A program made the position numbers and the translations under genes. A stretch of 64,000 bases of DNA, taken from contig NZ_CP015579.1 in the NCBI RefSeq assembly GCF_002163585.1, forward strand, positions 682,001 through 746,000. Direction: 5' to 3'. Shown in pieces: positions 39,072-48,394 of this stretch. This stretch comes from Tatumella citrea. Lineage in GTDB: Bacteria > Pseudomonadota > Gammaproteobacteria > Enterobacterales > Enterobacteriaceae. The notes below the pieces were generated by a model. That model was given only the letters and a program-made list of their open reading frames with translations, did no database searches and was not told where the DNA came from. Each line of letters begins with the position of its first letter. Within the stretch, counting starts at the first letter, position 1.

Positions 39072-39994
39072 GTCGCACAGCGAGTGGATTATATTGGATG
39101 GCGCGTTATCTGGAACGTGCTGAGCAGCTCGCCAGGGTTCTGGATGTGACTAACCGGTTATCGATGCTGGCGGTTCATCAGAATCAGGGCGACGAACTAT
39201 TACTGCCAGTGAATCTGACCGGCACAAAGCAGCTGTTTGAAATGCTGAACGGTCGTTACACCATGCCGCAGCTGTTTAATTTTTATGCTCTTGATGATCG
39301 TAACCCGGGCAGTATTTTTAGCTGTTGGCAATCGGCGTGGAACAACGCTCATGCGGTTCGGGGCAGTCTCTCTTCAGAAGTCTGGGAAAGTATCAACAGT
39401 ACCTGGATTGAGCTGCGTAATATGCGGCGCCGTGGAGTGACCAGTGCCAATGCCGACAGTTTTTTTGACTGGGTCAAGGAACGTTCCCACCTGTTCCGTG
39501 GTGCGCTGCTCGGCACCCTGTTACGGGGGGATGCACTATACTTTATTCAACTGGGGACACAACTGGAGCGCTGTGACGGAACTGCCCGGTTACTGACCAT
39601 TAACCAGGAATTGCCCGGAGTGCAGGAAGATTCGGTACGTGAATACTATTTCCTCGACACTTTGCTACGTGCGGTGTCGGCAAAAGAAGGGTATCACACG
39701 ATTTTCCATCAACAGGTCATGCAGGATAACGTCAATCAGTTACTGATTTTGCGCAACGAAAGTCCCCGTTCATTGCACTCCTGTATTGAGGCTATCTCCA
39801 GGCAGTTGGAGCTGATTGGCAAGCACGGCGAAGACCGGCCACGGTTACTCACCAGCCAGATGCTGGCGGAGTTACGGTTTAACAGCTGGGAAAGTTTAAT
39901 CACCGACGGTGTTTATGTCTGGCTGGAGAGCTTTTCATCGCGGATTAATCAGCTGGCGCAAAGTATTCAGGAAACGTATCTGGAGGCACAATGA
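39065..39994 (+). CDS. Alpha-E domain protein
   Basis: 309-aa all-helical protein of the alpha-E family (DUF403-like). It begins MLSRTASGLYWMARYLERAE, the family signature, and has GTQLERCDGTARLLTINQ and the conserved NARAVR-type stretch NNAHAVRGSLSSEVWESIN. It is always found beside circularly permuted ATP-grasp proteins and probably acts with them in a peptide-modifying complex. It overlaps both neighbours (7 bp and ATGA), implying coupled translation. Confidence 0.9.
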   Translation: MLSRTASGLYWMARYLERAEQLARVLDVTNRLSMLAVHQNQGDELLLPVNLTGTKQLFEMLNGRYTMPQLFNFYALDDRNPGSIFSCWQSAWNNAHAVRGSLSSEVWESINSTWIELRNMRRRGVTSANADSFFDWVKERSHLFRGALLGTLLRGDALYFIQLGTQLERCDGTARLLTINQELPGVQEDSVREYYFLDTLLRAVSAKEGYHTIFHQQVMQDNVNQLLILRNESPRSLHSCIEAISRQLELIGKHGEDRPRLLTSQMLAELRFNSWESLITDGVYVWLESFSSRINQLAQSIQETYLEAQ

Positions 39995-40791
39995 AACTGA
40001 CAATCGATCATAAGACCTGGTATAGCTACGACGACCAGGTAAAACTCAGCACCCAGTATCTGCGTCTGACGCCACAGAACACACCCAATCAGCAAATTGT
40101 TCACTGGGAGCTGATGCTGCCTGGTGATGCCACCCGGACAGTGGATGCCTATGGCAATGTAATGCACGTACTGACCCTGGATTCGCCCCATCAGATCCTT
40201 GAGATCCAGGCGCGAGGGGAAGTGACTATCCACGAGCAGGACGATTTCAGCTATACCGATGAGTGCCATTTGTCACCGCTGGTTTTTTTACGCTTCTCGC
40301 CGTTAACCCAGCCGGATCGTGAAATTCGTGCTTTTGCTCAGGAATACTGGCAGGAGGCGCAGCCGCTGGCGTCACTCGAAGCGATGATGACGGCAGTACT
40401 GGAAAAAATGCCGTACCGGCCTGGCAGTACGACGGTTGCCGATACGGCCAGTGAAGTCTTTGCCCGGGGAACCGGTGTCTGCCAGGATCACAGCCATGTT
40501 TTTCTGGCCTGTTGTCGCAGTTTGGGGATTCCGGCACGTTATGTCAGTGGTTACCTGTATACTGATAATACCGAACATGTCGCTACTCACGCCTGGGTAG
40601 AAGCATGGGTAAATGACCGTTGGGAAAGTTTTGATATTACTAACAATACCCGCGATACCCGCCAGCATCTGAAACTGGCTGTCGGGGTCGATTATCTGGA
40701 TGCCTGCCCGGTCCGCGGAGTACGGCTGGGCGGCGGGGGAGAAAGTATGCGGGCTGTAGCGGCCGTGCAGAAGGTCGCCCCGCAACAATAG
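39991..40791 (+). CDS. Transglutaminase-like cysteine peptidase
   Basis: 266-aa protein: N-terminal beta-rich bacterial transglutaminase-like domain (~1-110) and a catalytic core with Cys164 (GTGVCQDHSHVFLACCR), His200 (ATHAWVEAW) and Asp215 (SFDITNN). It probably cleaves or transfers amide bonds in the peptide tag made by the ATP-grasp partner. No signal peptide, so cytoplasmic. Start fixed by the ATGA overlap with the alpha-E gene. Third gene of the Anbu operon. Confidence 0.9.
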   Translation: MKLTIDHKTWYSYDDQVKLSTQYLRLTPQNTPNQQIVHWELMLPGDATRTVDAYGNVMHVLTLDSPHQILEIQARGEVTIHEQDDFSYTDECHLSPLVFLRFSPLTQPDREIRAFAQEYWQEAQPLASLEAMMTAVLEKMPYRPGSTTVADTASEVFARGTGVCQDHSHVFLACCRSLGIPARYVSGYLYTDNTEHVATHAWVEAWVNDRWESFDITNNTRDTRQHLKLAVGVDYLDACPVRGVRLGGGGESMRAVAAVQKVAPQQ

Positions 40792-40816
40792 CACTTATGG
40801 AATCAGGATCCTTACT

Positions 40817-41524
40817 ATGACTTATTGCGTCGCAATGCGTTTATCTTCAGGCATGGTATTTGTGTCTGACTCGCGGACTAATGCCGGCGTTGACCATATC
40901 TCTACCTTCCGGAAACTGCATGTTTTTCAGGTAGACAATGAAAGGACGCTGGTCCTGCAGAGCGCCGGCAATCTGGCCACTACTCAGAGTGTGCTCAGTT
41001 TGTTACGGCGGGCTCATCAGGAGGGGGGAGAGATGTCAGGGATCCTGAAGTCAGCATCATTATATGATGTTGCACTGATGATCGGAGAAACACTGCGCGA
41101 AGTGATTAAACGCGACGGGGAAGAATTTAGCGGGACTCTGCTGCTCGGCGGGCAGATTCGCGGTGAAGAACCCCGGTTGTTCCAGATTTACCCGCAGGGG
41201 AATTTTATCGAAGCCGGTGCTGACACTCCTTACTTTCAGATTGGTGAGAGTAAATATGGCAAGCCGATTATCGACCGCGTGCTGCGCTATGAAACACCGC
41301 TGGAACAGGCGATGCAGTGTGCGCTGATTTCGATGGATTCCACACTGGCCAGTAATATTTCAGTAGGCTTGCCGCTGGATGTGATGATTTACCGTACTGA
41401 TAGTTACAGTGATGCAGAACAGTATCATCTGACGGATCAGCATCCCTATTTCTCACAAATCCGGCAGCTATGGAGCAAAGGCTTGCTGAGTGTCTTTACC
41501 CGTCTGCCACCGCTCGAATTATAA
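40817..41524 (+). CDS. Anbu, ancestral beta-subunit proteasome-like peptidase
   Basis: 235-aa Ntn-hydrolase-fold protein of the Anbu family, distinct from HslV and actinobacterial 20S subunits. Thr2 after the initiator Met (MTYCVAMRL) is the presumed N-terminal nucleophile. Other marks are VFVSDSRTNAGVDHISTFRK with the catalytic Asp/Lys positions, SGTLLLGGQIRG, and SMDSTLASNISVGLPLDV. Structures of homologues show open helical assemblies. It lies 25 nt after the transglutaminase gene, the usual Anbu operon order. AGGA precedes the ATG. Confidence 0.92.
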   Translation: MTYCVAMRLSSGMVFVSDSRTNAGVDHISTFRKLHVFQVDNERTLVLQSAGNLATTQSVLSLLRRAHQEGGEMSGILKSASLYDVALMIGETLREVIKRDGEEFSGTLLLGGQIRGEEPRLFQIYPQGNFIEAGADTPYFQIGESKYGKPIIDRVLRYETPLEQAMQCALISMDSTLASNISVGLPLDVMIYRTDSYSDAEQYHLTDQHPYFSQIRQLWSKGLLSVFTRLPPLEL

Positions 41525-41625
41525 TCCTCTCTCTGTGATGACAGCGTACCGCTGTCATCACTCTGTCATCCCCGAAAAGTAATGTGCTTCAGTGCCTTAT
41601 TCTATCTGTCTCAGGGGGAACCCCG

Positions 41626-43380
41626 GTGTTTACCGTCGATCATCTGTTGCAGGACTATTGGCCTGAATTCAATGCCTCTGAATGGCAAAAACGTTTTTTA
41701 CGCCGGGCGATGCGCGAACAGGAATTTATCCGGTTTGCCGCCGAATATCCTCATCTGCACGGCCTGGAAATGGTTGAACAGATTCTGGAATATCTGGATG
41801 TCCGCTGTGAACTCACCGCCCGCGAGCTGGAACAAATCCCGGTCAGTGGCCCGCTGGTACTGGTAGCTAACCATCCGCTAGGTGCGTTAGATGGTCTGGC
41901 ATTATTGCATGCTGTCGCTCAGGTCAGACGCGATGTGAAAATCGTGGCTAACCGTTTACTGATGAGCCTGACCAGCCTGCATCCTGTTCTGCTGCCGGTG
42001 GATAATATGGGCCAGAAAACTGGTCGCGAACAGTTATCCGGTATCCGGCAACAACTGGCTAATCAGGGCGTGGTTATCATTTTTCCTGCCGGGGAGGTTT
42101 CCCGGTTAAGCAGCAAGGGAATTAAAGATGGCCGCTGGCATCACAGCTTTGTCCGCCTTGCCGCTAAAAGCCGCGCACCGGTACTGCCGGTATTTGTCGC
42201 CGGTAAAAACAGTCTGCCTTTTTATCTGACCGCCAAACTCTGCCCGTCAGCGGCTCTGCTTATGCTGGTCAGGGAGATGTTCCGTTGTCGTGGCACTACC
42301 GTAAAAATGCAGGTAGGGGCGCGTATTCCGTTTAGCAACTGGCACGATGGACATACTCCTGCCAAAGAAGTGGCCGCGCGGTTACGTAAGCATCTTTACC
42401 GGATTGCCCGTGGCCGTCCCGGACTATTTCAGACCGAAAATGCGATTGCCCGGCCTGAAGACAGAGGGGCGGTACGTAAACAGCTGTTCAGCAGTGAACT
42501 GTTGGGCAGGCTGCCAGACGGCAAATATATTTTTCTCTGGCAACGGGGCAAGGAAAGCTATGTACCGGTACTGCGGGAAATTGGTCGTTTACGGGAAATA
42601 GCCTTTCGTGCTGTCGGGGAAGGCAGTGGCCGGCGGCGTGATCTGGACCGCTATGATGATGACTACTTCCATCTGATGTTGTGGGATGATGATGCACTGG
42701 AGATTGTCGGTGCCTATCGTCTGTTACCTACTGCATCACAACTCACCGGGGAAGAAATCCGGGGGATCTACAGCCAGAGCCTGTTTGAATATGATCCGGG
42801 GATGCTGCCGGTACTGGCGCAGGGCATTGAACTGGGGCGCAGTTTCGTTCAGCCTGCTTACTGGGGGAGTCGCGGGTTAGAGTACCTGTGGATGGGCATT
42901 GGTGCGTTTCTGGCCCGTTATCCACATATTCGCTATCTGTTCGGTCCGGTATCAATCTCTGGCGGTCTTCCGTTGGCGGCACGCGATTTGCTGGTGGCTT
43001 TTTACCGGCTCTATTTTCCTCCGGCTGCGGAGCTTGCCACTTCACGCCGTCCTTACCCTGCGTCATTGCCCGAAGTGCTTGCTCAGTTCAGTGGCGATGA
43101 TTATCAGCAGGATTTACGGCGACTGAAGCGTCTGCTGGCGAATATGGGATGTGCAATTCCGCCATTATATAAACAGTATTCAGAGCTTTGTGAGCCTGGC
43201 GGGGTGCAGTTTATTGATTTCGGTAGTGACCCGGATTTCAATAATTGTGTTGACGGTCTGGTGTTGGTGGATTTATCGCTGATTAAGCCGCTGAGATATC
43301 AGCGTTATGTCGGGGTATTTACCCGGCAGGATGGCGTGGATGGGGCAGAACAGAAGACAGTAGCGGAAACAGCAGAATAA
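41626..43380 (+). CDS. Two-domain acyltransferase, OlsF-like ornithine lipid synthase
   Basis: ~584-aa fusion. The N-terminal half (~60-260) is a PlsC/LPLAT O-acyltransferase with LVANHPLGALDG (H-x5-D), FPAGEVSRLSSKGIKDGRW and PVLPVFVAGKNS. The C-terminal half (~290-570) is an OlsB/hemolysin-like N-acyltransferase of GNAT type with EIVGAYRLLPT, QGIELGRSFVQPAYWG and YLFGPVSISGGLP. This is the architecture of Serratia OlsF, which builds ornithine lipids in two steps. Start: GTG 41626 with AGGGGG upstream; the frame is open from 41584. It lies 101 bp after Anbu, possibly a separate unit. Head group specificity is inference. Confidence 0.82.
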   Translation: MFTVDHLLQDYWPEFNASEWQKRFLRRAMREQEFIRFAAEYPHLHGLEMVEQILEYLDVRCELTARELEQIPVSGPLVLVANHPLGALDGLALLHAVAQVRRDVKIVANRLLMSLTSLHPVLLPVDNMGQKTGREQLSGIRQQLANQGVVIIFPAGEVSRLSSKGIKDGRWHHSFVRLAAKSRAPVLPVFVAGKNSLPFYLTAKLCPSAALLMLVREMFRCRGTTVKMQVGARIPFSNWHDGHTPAKEVAARLRKHLYRIARGRPGLFQTENAIARPEDRGAVRKQLFSSELLGRLPDGKYIFLWQRGKESYVPVLREIGRLREIAFRAVGEGSGRRRDLDRYDDDYFHLMLWDDDALEIVGAYRLLPTASQLTGEEIRGIYSQSLFEYDPGMLPVLAQGIELGRSFVQPAYWGSRGLEYLWMGIGAFLARYPHIRYLFGPVSISGGLPLAARDLLVAFYRLYFPPAAELATSRRPYPASLPEVLAQFSGDDYQQDLRRLKRLLANMGCAIPPLYKQYSELCEPGGVQFIDFGSDPDFNNCVDGLVLVDLSLIKPLRYQRYVGVFTRQDGVDGAEQKTVAETAE

Positions 43381-43403
43381 AGCAGGGGGCTGGCCCCTGC
43401 TTT
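43379..43403. terminator. Bidirectional terminator between olsF-like gene and ftnA
   Basis: 10-bp stem AAAGCAGGGG / CCCCTGCTTT with a 5-nt loop, starting on the upstream stop codon, between convergent genes. Confidence 0.8.
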
Positions 43404-43419
43404 AGCAAATTCGCACAGA

Positions 43420-43923
43420 TTAGCTGTGAGTGGTGCTGTTCATGCGACCCAGGTCTTTATCCAGCAGGAACGCTCCATTAGAGCTGTTTTCCAGCATACC
43501 CAGTTTATCCAGAACATTTTTAAAGGTCTTCTCTTCTTCATGCTGCTCAGCAACGTACCATTGCAGGAAGTTGAAGGTAGAGTAGTCCTGAGTAGTCATT
43601 GCAGCATGAGCCAGTTCATTGATTTTGCTGGTGATCAACTGCTCGTGTTGATAAGTACGGGTAAACACATCAGACAGAGATTCAAAGGTAACCGGTGGGG
43701 CATCAATGCTGCCCAGCACAGGTAATGCACCGGTATCACTCAGGTAATCAAACAGACGCTGCATATGGTCCATTTCTTCACGGGAGTGAGTTTTCAGGAA
43801 TGAAGCAGCTCCCTCATAACCTTTATCCGCACACCAGGCGCTCATTTGCAGATATAAATTGGCGGAATAGAATTCCAGATTCAACTGATCATTCAGACGA
43901 GAAATCATATCAGGGGTAAGCAT
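43420..43923 (-). CDS. ftnA: FtnA, bacterial non-heme ferritin
   Basis: 167-aa iron-storage ferritin forming a 24-mer with ferroxidase centres. Ferroxidase ligands appear in [16 protein letters not shown] (Glu17), [15 protein letters not shown] (Glu and His near 50) and [10 protein letters not shown]. Length and sequence match enterobacterial FtnA. AAAGG is ~8 nt before the ATG; the upstream region to prfC is AT-rich. No heme-binding Met of Bfr is seen. Confidence 0.95.
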   Translation of the reverse strand: MLTPDMISRLNDQLNLEFYSANLYLQMSAWCADKGYEGAASFLKTHSREEMDHMQRLFDYLSDTGALPVLGSIDAPPVTFESLSDVFTRTYQHEQLITSKINELAHAAMTTQDYSTFNFLQWYVAEQHEEEKTFKNVLDKLGMLENSSNGAFLLDKDLGRMNSTTHS

Positions 43924-44442
43924 AGCTGTGACCTTTTAACAGAGATTAGAATTTGTAACTTTATGGTGAACAATTATGCATCACTCAGGTCTTCTTGTGA
44001 AGAGGGTGTGTTTATTTTTTTCTTTATTTTTCATATGGTTATTAATACGAATTATTTGGAATACGTAATGAAAGTATTTCTCATTGTTATCTTTTTTAAC
44101 ACTTCCCGATAACTACCCTCGCAACAGGATCGCTACAAATCAATCAGCCGCAGAGTTTTTCGGCAAAAAATGGTGCTAAATTCAACGACCGGCGACAATA
44201 AACCCTGCGGGCTGACATACCGTAAACGCCCGGTTTCATGTAACATATGCCCCGCGGAGAGCGGTGACGGGCAGAAATGCGGACCACCGGCCCTCCGGAA
44301 CAAGTCCGGGGTATTGACTGATGCCGGTGATGACCGCTCAGTTAACTTCGTGATAAACGCCGGTAAAATTTTTCCCGGCCTGCGTGATTTTCCGGAAATG
44401 CACTTCTGCAATGCGTTTCCGCCAACAGTGAAGAACCTGTTA
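43924..44442. other. ftnA/prfC divergent intergenic region (519 bp)
   Basis: Gene-free. The ftnA side (to ~44110) is AT-rich promoter-like DNA. The prfC side (44170-44442) is GC-richer and stays open in the prfC frame, but it has no resemblance to release factors and lacks a ribosome site, so I treat it as leader. No RNA gene recognised. Confidence 0.5.
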
Positions 44443-46032
44443 ATGGCTACAGCACCCTTTTTAGACGAAGTGGCTCGTCGCCGCACATTTGCGATTATTT
44501 CGCATCCGGATGCGGGTAAAACCACAATTACAGAAAAAGTTTTATTATTCGGACAGGCCATTCAGACGGCCGGGACAGTGAAAGGCCGTGGGTCCAGTCA
44601 GCATGCTAAGTCAGACTGGATGGAGATGGAGAAACAGCGTGGGATCTCGATTACCACCTCTGTGATGCAGTTCCCGTACCGCGACAAACTGGTCAACCTG
44701 CTGGATACCCCGGGGCACGAAGACTTCTCGGAAGATACCTACCGTACCCTGACGGCGGTGGACTGCTGCCTGATGGTGATTGATGCGGCGAAAGGGGTCG
44801 AAGACCGGACCCGTAAACTGATGGAAGTCACCCGGTTACGTGATACGCCGATCCTGACTTTTATGAATAAACTCGACCGTGATATCCGTGATCCTATGGA
44901 AGTCATGGACGAAGTTGAAAATGAACTGAAAATCGCCTGTGCTCCGATTACCTGGCCTATCGGCTGCGGGAAACTGTTTAAAGGGGTATATCATCTGTAT
45001 AAAGATGAAATCTATCTTTATCAGAGCGGGAAAGGACATACCATCCAGGAAGTTCGTACGGTGAAGGGGCTGAACAACCCACAGCTGGATGAAGCCATTG
45101 GTGACGAACTGGCTACTCAGTTGCGTGAAGAGCTGGAGCTGGTTCAGGGAGCATCGCATGAATTTGATCAGGAGGCGTTCCTGCAGGGCCAACTGACCCC
45201 GGTATTCTTTGGTACAGCGTTGGGTAACTTTGGTGTCGACCATATGCTGGATGGGCTGGTCAGCTGGGCTCCGGCCCCGATGCCACGTCGTACCGACACC
45301 CGTGAAGTTGTCGCGGCCGATGATAAATTTACCGGATTTGTGTTTAAAATTCAGGCCAATATGGACCCGAAACACCGCGACCGTGTGGCTTTCCTGCGCG
45401 TAGTATCTGGAAAGTATGAAAAAGGCATGAAGATGTACCAGGTGCGCACCGGTAAAGATGTGGTTATCTCTGATGCTCTGACCTTTATGGCCGGCGACCG
45501 TGCACATGTCGAAGAAGCATACCCTGGTGATATTATTGGTCTGCACAACCACGGGACCATTCAGATCGGTGATTCATTTACTCAGGGTGAGAAAATGAAA
45601 TTTACCGGCATTCCTAACTTCGCACCGGAATTGTTCCGCCGCATTCGCCTGCGCGATCCGCTGAAACAAAAACAGTTGCTGAAAGGTCTGGTTCAGTTAT
45701 CAGAAGAAGGGGCGGTACAGGTCTTCCGTCCGGTATCTAACAATGATTTGATCGTTGGTGCGGTTGGGGTACTTCAGTTTGATGTGGTCGTCGCCCGTCT
45801 GAAAAGTGAATATAACGTTGAAGCCATTTACGAATCTGTGAATGTTTCTACTGCACGTTGGGTAGAATGCAGCGATGCGAAAAAGTTCGACGAATTCCAG
45901 CGTAAGAACGAGATTAACCTGGCTCTGGATGGTGGTGATAACCTGACTTATATTGCCCCGACCATGGTTAACCTGAATATTACTCAGGAACGTTACCCTG
46001 ATGTAGAGTTCCGTAAGACCCGCGAACACTAA
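44443..46032 (+). CDS. prfC: PrfC, peptide chain release factor 3
   Basis: 529-aa translational GTPase that recycles RF1/RF2 after termination. G motifs: SHPDAGKTT (P-loop), [12 protein letters not shown] (switch I), [15 protein letters not shown] (G3), MNKLDRD (G4). Length is identical to E. coli RF3 when started at ATG 44443 ([16 protein letters not shown]). The longer frame from 44170 adds 91 residues absent from homologues. Shine-Dalgarno is weak (GTGAAGAA). Confidence 0.97.
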   Translation: MATAPFLDEVARRRTFAIISHPDAGKTTITEKVLLFGQAIQTAGTVKGRGSSQHAKSDWMEMEKQRGISITTSVMQFPYRDKLVNLLDTPGHEDFSEDTYRTLTAVDCCLMVIDAAKGVEDRTRKLMEVTRLRDTPILTFMNKLDRDIRDPMEVMDEVENELKIACAPITWPIGCGKLFKGVYHLYKDEIYLYQSGKGHTIQEVRTVKGLNNPQLDEAIGDELATQLREELELVQGASHEFDQEAFLQGQLTPVFFGTALGNFGVDHMLDGLVSWAPAPMPRRTDTREVVAADDKFTGFVFKIQANMDPKHRDRVAFLRVVSGKYEKGMKMYQVRTGKDVVISDALTFMAGDRAHVEEAYPGDIIGLHNHGTIQIGDSFTQGEKMKFTGIPNFAPELFRRIRLRDPLKQKQLLKGLVQLSEEGAVQVFRPVSNNDLIVGAVGVLQFDVVVARLKSEYNVEAIYESVNVSTARWVECSDAKKFDEFQRKNEINLALDGGDNLTYIAPTMVNLNITQERYPDVEFRKTREH

Positions 46033-46100
46033 TCTTCAGTTGATAGCCGCCCGGTTTTGCCGGTGCAGGTTTATCAGCATCTCAGGTTTTTCTACCTGTT

Positions 46101-46136
46101 ACGGCCACTGTCTGTTTCAGCAGTGGCCGTTATTCT
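46101..46136 (+). terminator. Terminator of prfC
   Basis: 10-bp perfect stem ACGGCCACTG / CAGTGGCCGT with a 10-nt loop, followed by TATTCTATATTC. Confidence 0.7.
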
Positions 46137-46969
46137 ATATTCGCTCCTTAAACATCACCCTGGCTGTTCAGGTGGATGCGATTTTCCCTTCTTTATATTC
46201 AGCGATATATGCCGGTGATTTATTTCCCTGAGACCCTCTGACTCTTCACTGATAACGGACTCTGACTGCCAAAAGAGGGAGGGGACGGGCATAACCGCCA
46301 CCTGCGATCACAATCAAATAATCATGTGATGATCATTTGTAATATCATTCTGACTCAGTAGTTATAATTAAAAACAGTGAATTCTGTCACAAATACTGCC
46401 TTTATGTTCAAAAATACCCACTTTGGTTACTAATCCGATCCCTGTCACAGATTTTAACGACAGTCATAGGCAAATGATGAATGTAACGGTAATGTTCATT
46501 TGTTCTATGTGTGTGTTAATGATACATGAGATGTTATCAGAGTCGGTGGTCACGCTCTCAGGCTGACACGGACGGCGAAATCGCTTTCGTCTTACAGATA
46601 ACAGGAGCAAGCCGGGATGAAAGTGTCTGCAACCGTCAGACATCTGAACCGGGGACTTTTATTGCACAGGGTTGAGTGATGACCACACCAGCGAAATGAC
46701 GTGGCATATCGGCGCAGACGATACGCGGTGAATAGCAAACTCCGGATGGCTTTGTGATATGAGTGAAATAACTGCCTGGATGGCGTGGGAAATAATCCAT
46801 TATCTCCCTGTGTTTATTATGGACACTTATTTCTGTGCCGGAAATCTGATGACTCCCGAAAACTAACCACTATTTTCAGAAATAGCAGAACAGATTCACA
46901 AATTTACCGCAACAAATCTGTGGGTTTATCTGCCGGCAGAAATCTGTCGATTTTCACAGGGTGAATAAT
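46137..46969 (+). other. Long gene-poor region upstream of the MFS/oxidase pair
   Basis: About 830 bp with no ORF I recognise. The 46300-46530 part is AT-rich with several TGTCAC/CTGTCACA-like elements resembling CRP half-sites. Very short frames with starts exist (20 codons at 46618 preceded by AGGAG; 35 codons at 46759-46866), none supported by homology. It may be a long regulatory leader for the transporter. Confidence 0.4.
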
Positions 46970-48286
46970 ATGGCTAAACGATCCAATGTCAGATGGATTA
47001 TATTTTTCCTGATGCTAATGTTAGGCGCAATTAATTATATTGACCGCGCATCACTGTCGATTGCATTACCCTATATTTCAGATGAATTTGGGCTTCATGA
47101 CGCTCAGGTGATTGGCTTTATTCAGAGTGGTTTCTTCTGGGCTTACGCGTTAATGCAAATCCCGGCCGGGATGCTGGCGGATCGCTTTAAGAAAAGAACC
47201 ATTATCGCACTGGCTGCTGTTTTCTGGGGTATTGCCCAGGCGATGGTCGCAGTTTGTACCGGAGTTTATTCACTGTTCATTGCCCGTGTCGCGCTGGGAG
47301 TGACTGAGTCACCGATTATGCCCGCGGGTGCCAAACTGATGGGGACCTGGCTGACTCCGAATGAGCGTGGTCGTGGATCTATGCTGCTGGATGGTGGAGC
47401 ACCGTTAGGTACAGCCGTTGGGGCTATTGTAATTACCGGACTGATTGCTTTCTTCAATGACTGGCGGATGGCTTTTGTAATTGCCGGTGCTGTGACTGTC
47501 GCGATGGGGATTCTGGTCTGGTGGTATATTCGTAATAATCCTGGCGAACATCCCGGAGTTAACAAAGAAGAGCTGAATTATCTGACTGAGGCTAATGGCC
47601 CGGCAGAACAAAAACATCAGCCTCCGACATTTAAAGAAGTTAAACAGTGTCTGGCTCAGCGCAATGTTATTGCTCTTATCTGTGGCTGGTGTTCCTACAG
47701 TACTGTTTTCTACGGGTTGATGACCTGGCTACCATTTTATCTGCAAAAAGACCGCGACCTGAACCTGAAGGATATGGGGATGGCAATGGCGTTTATCTTC
47801 TTCCTGTGTTTTATCGGGCAGATGCTGGGCGGATATCTGATGGATAAACTGCGTAAACGCGGTTACAAAGATAATACTGTGTTCCATTCTTTCCTGTCGG
47901 TCTCTGCTATTGCTGCCGGTGTCGGGGTCTATCTGGCCGCTCAGGCAACCTCTCCGATAGCCGTGATTATGTGGCTGGGTGTGGCTATCTTTGGTCTGCG
48001 CTGGTGTAGTGTTTACTGGTCTATCCCGTCGTTACTGGGTGCGCAGAAGATGGCTGGCTCAATTGTGGGGATCATGAATTTCTCCAGCAATATCTGGTCA
48101 GCGATTGTCCCGATTGTTATCGGTTATCTGGTGTCCTTCACCGGCAATTACTACTCTTCGATGATGCTGTTTGTCGCTGCGGCACTGGTCTACCTGATTT
48201 CATCGTTGATGATTAATTTTGACCGGCCTATCACCGTGGGTGAACGTCATGTGCAGCCGGCAAAACAACCGCTGACCCAGAGATAA
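46970..48286 (+). CDS. MFS transporter, anion:cation symporter (ACS) family
   Basis: 438-aa, 12-helix permease of the ACS family (relatives carry galactonate, glucarate, tartrate or other hydroxy/sugar acids): INYIDRASLSIALPYISDEFGL, MQIPAGMLADRFKKR, ARVALGVTESPIMPAGAKLMGTW split around a conserved Glu, and NERGRGSMLLDGGAPLG. ATG 46970 has AGGG upstream; a GTG at 46961 is alternative. The next gene is a 2-hydroxyacid oxidase, so a 2-hydroxy acid is the likely cargo (inference). Confidence 0.87.
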   Translation: MAKRSNVRWIIFFLMLMLGAINYIDRASLSIALPYISDEFGLHDAQVIGFIQSGFFWAYALMQIPAGMLADRFKKRTIIALAAVFWGIAQAMVAVCTGVYSLFIARVALGVTESPIMPAGAKLMGTWLTPNERGRGSMLLDGGAPLGTAVGAIVITGLIAFFNDWRMAFVIAGAVTVAMGILVWWYIRNNPGEHPGVNKEELNYLTEANGPAEQKHQPPTFKEVKQCLAQRNVIALICGWCSYSTVFYGLMTWLPFYLQKDRDLNLKDMGMAMAFIFFLCFIGQMLGGYLMDKLRKRGYKDNTVFHSFLSVSAIAAGVGVYLAAQATSPIAVIMWLGVAIFGLRWCSVYWSIPSLLGAQKMAGSIVGIMNFSSNIWSAIVPIVIGYLVSFTGNYYSSMMLFVAAALVYLISSLMINFDRPITVGERHVQPAKQPLTQR

Positions 48287-48394
48287 TTAAAGCAGCATGC
48301 CATGCTCAGTGCCGGGGGGCGTAAAACTGAAGGCGTGGCATTGCTGTTCTGATTTAAATGTTATTGATTAGCCAGCAGATTTTTCGGGGATATT

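Noticed and set aside
44170..44442. 91-residue N-terminal extension of RF3
   Set aside because: Open in frame but unlike any release factor; ATG 44443 gives exactly the normal length.
44836..45552. 238-codon antisense frame inside prfC
   Set aside because: Codon-usage shadow of a highly conserved gene.
46759..46866. 35-codon frame upstream of the ACS transporter
   Set aside because: Weak ribosome site and no family resemblance; kept only as an observation.
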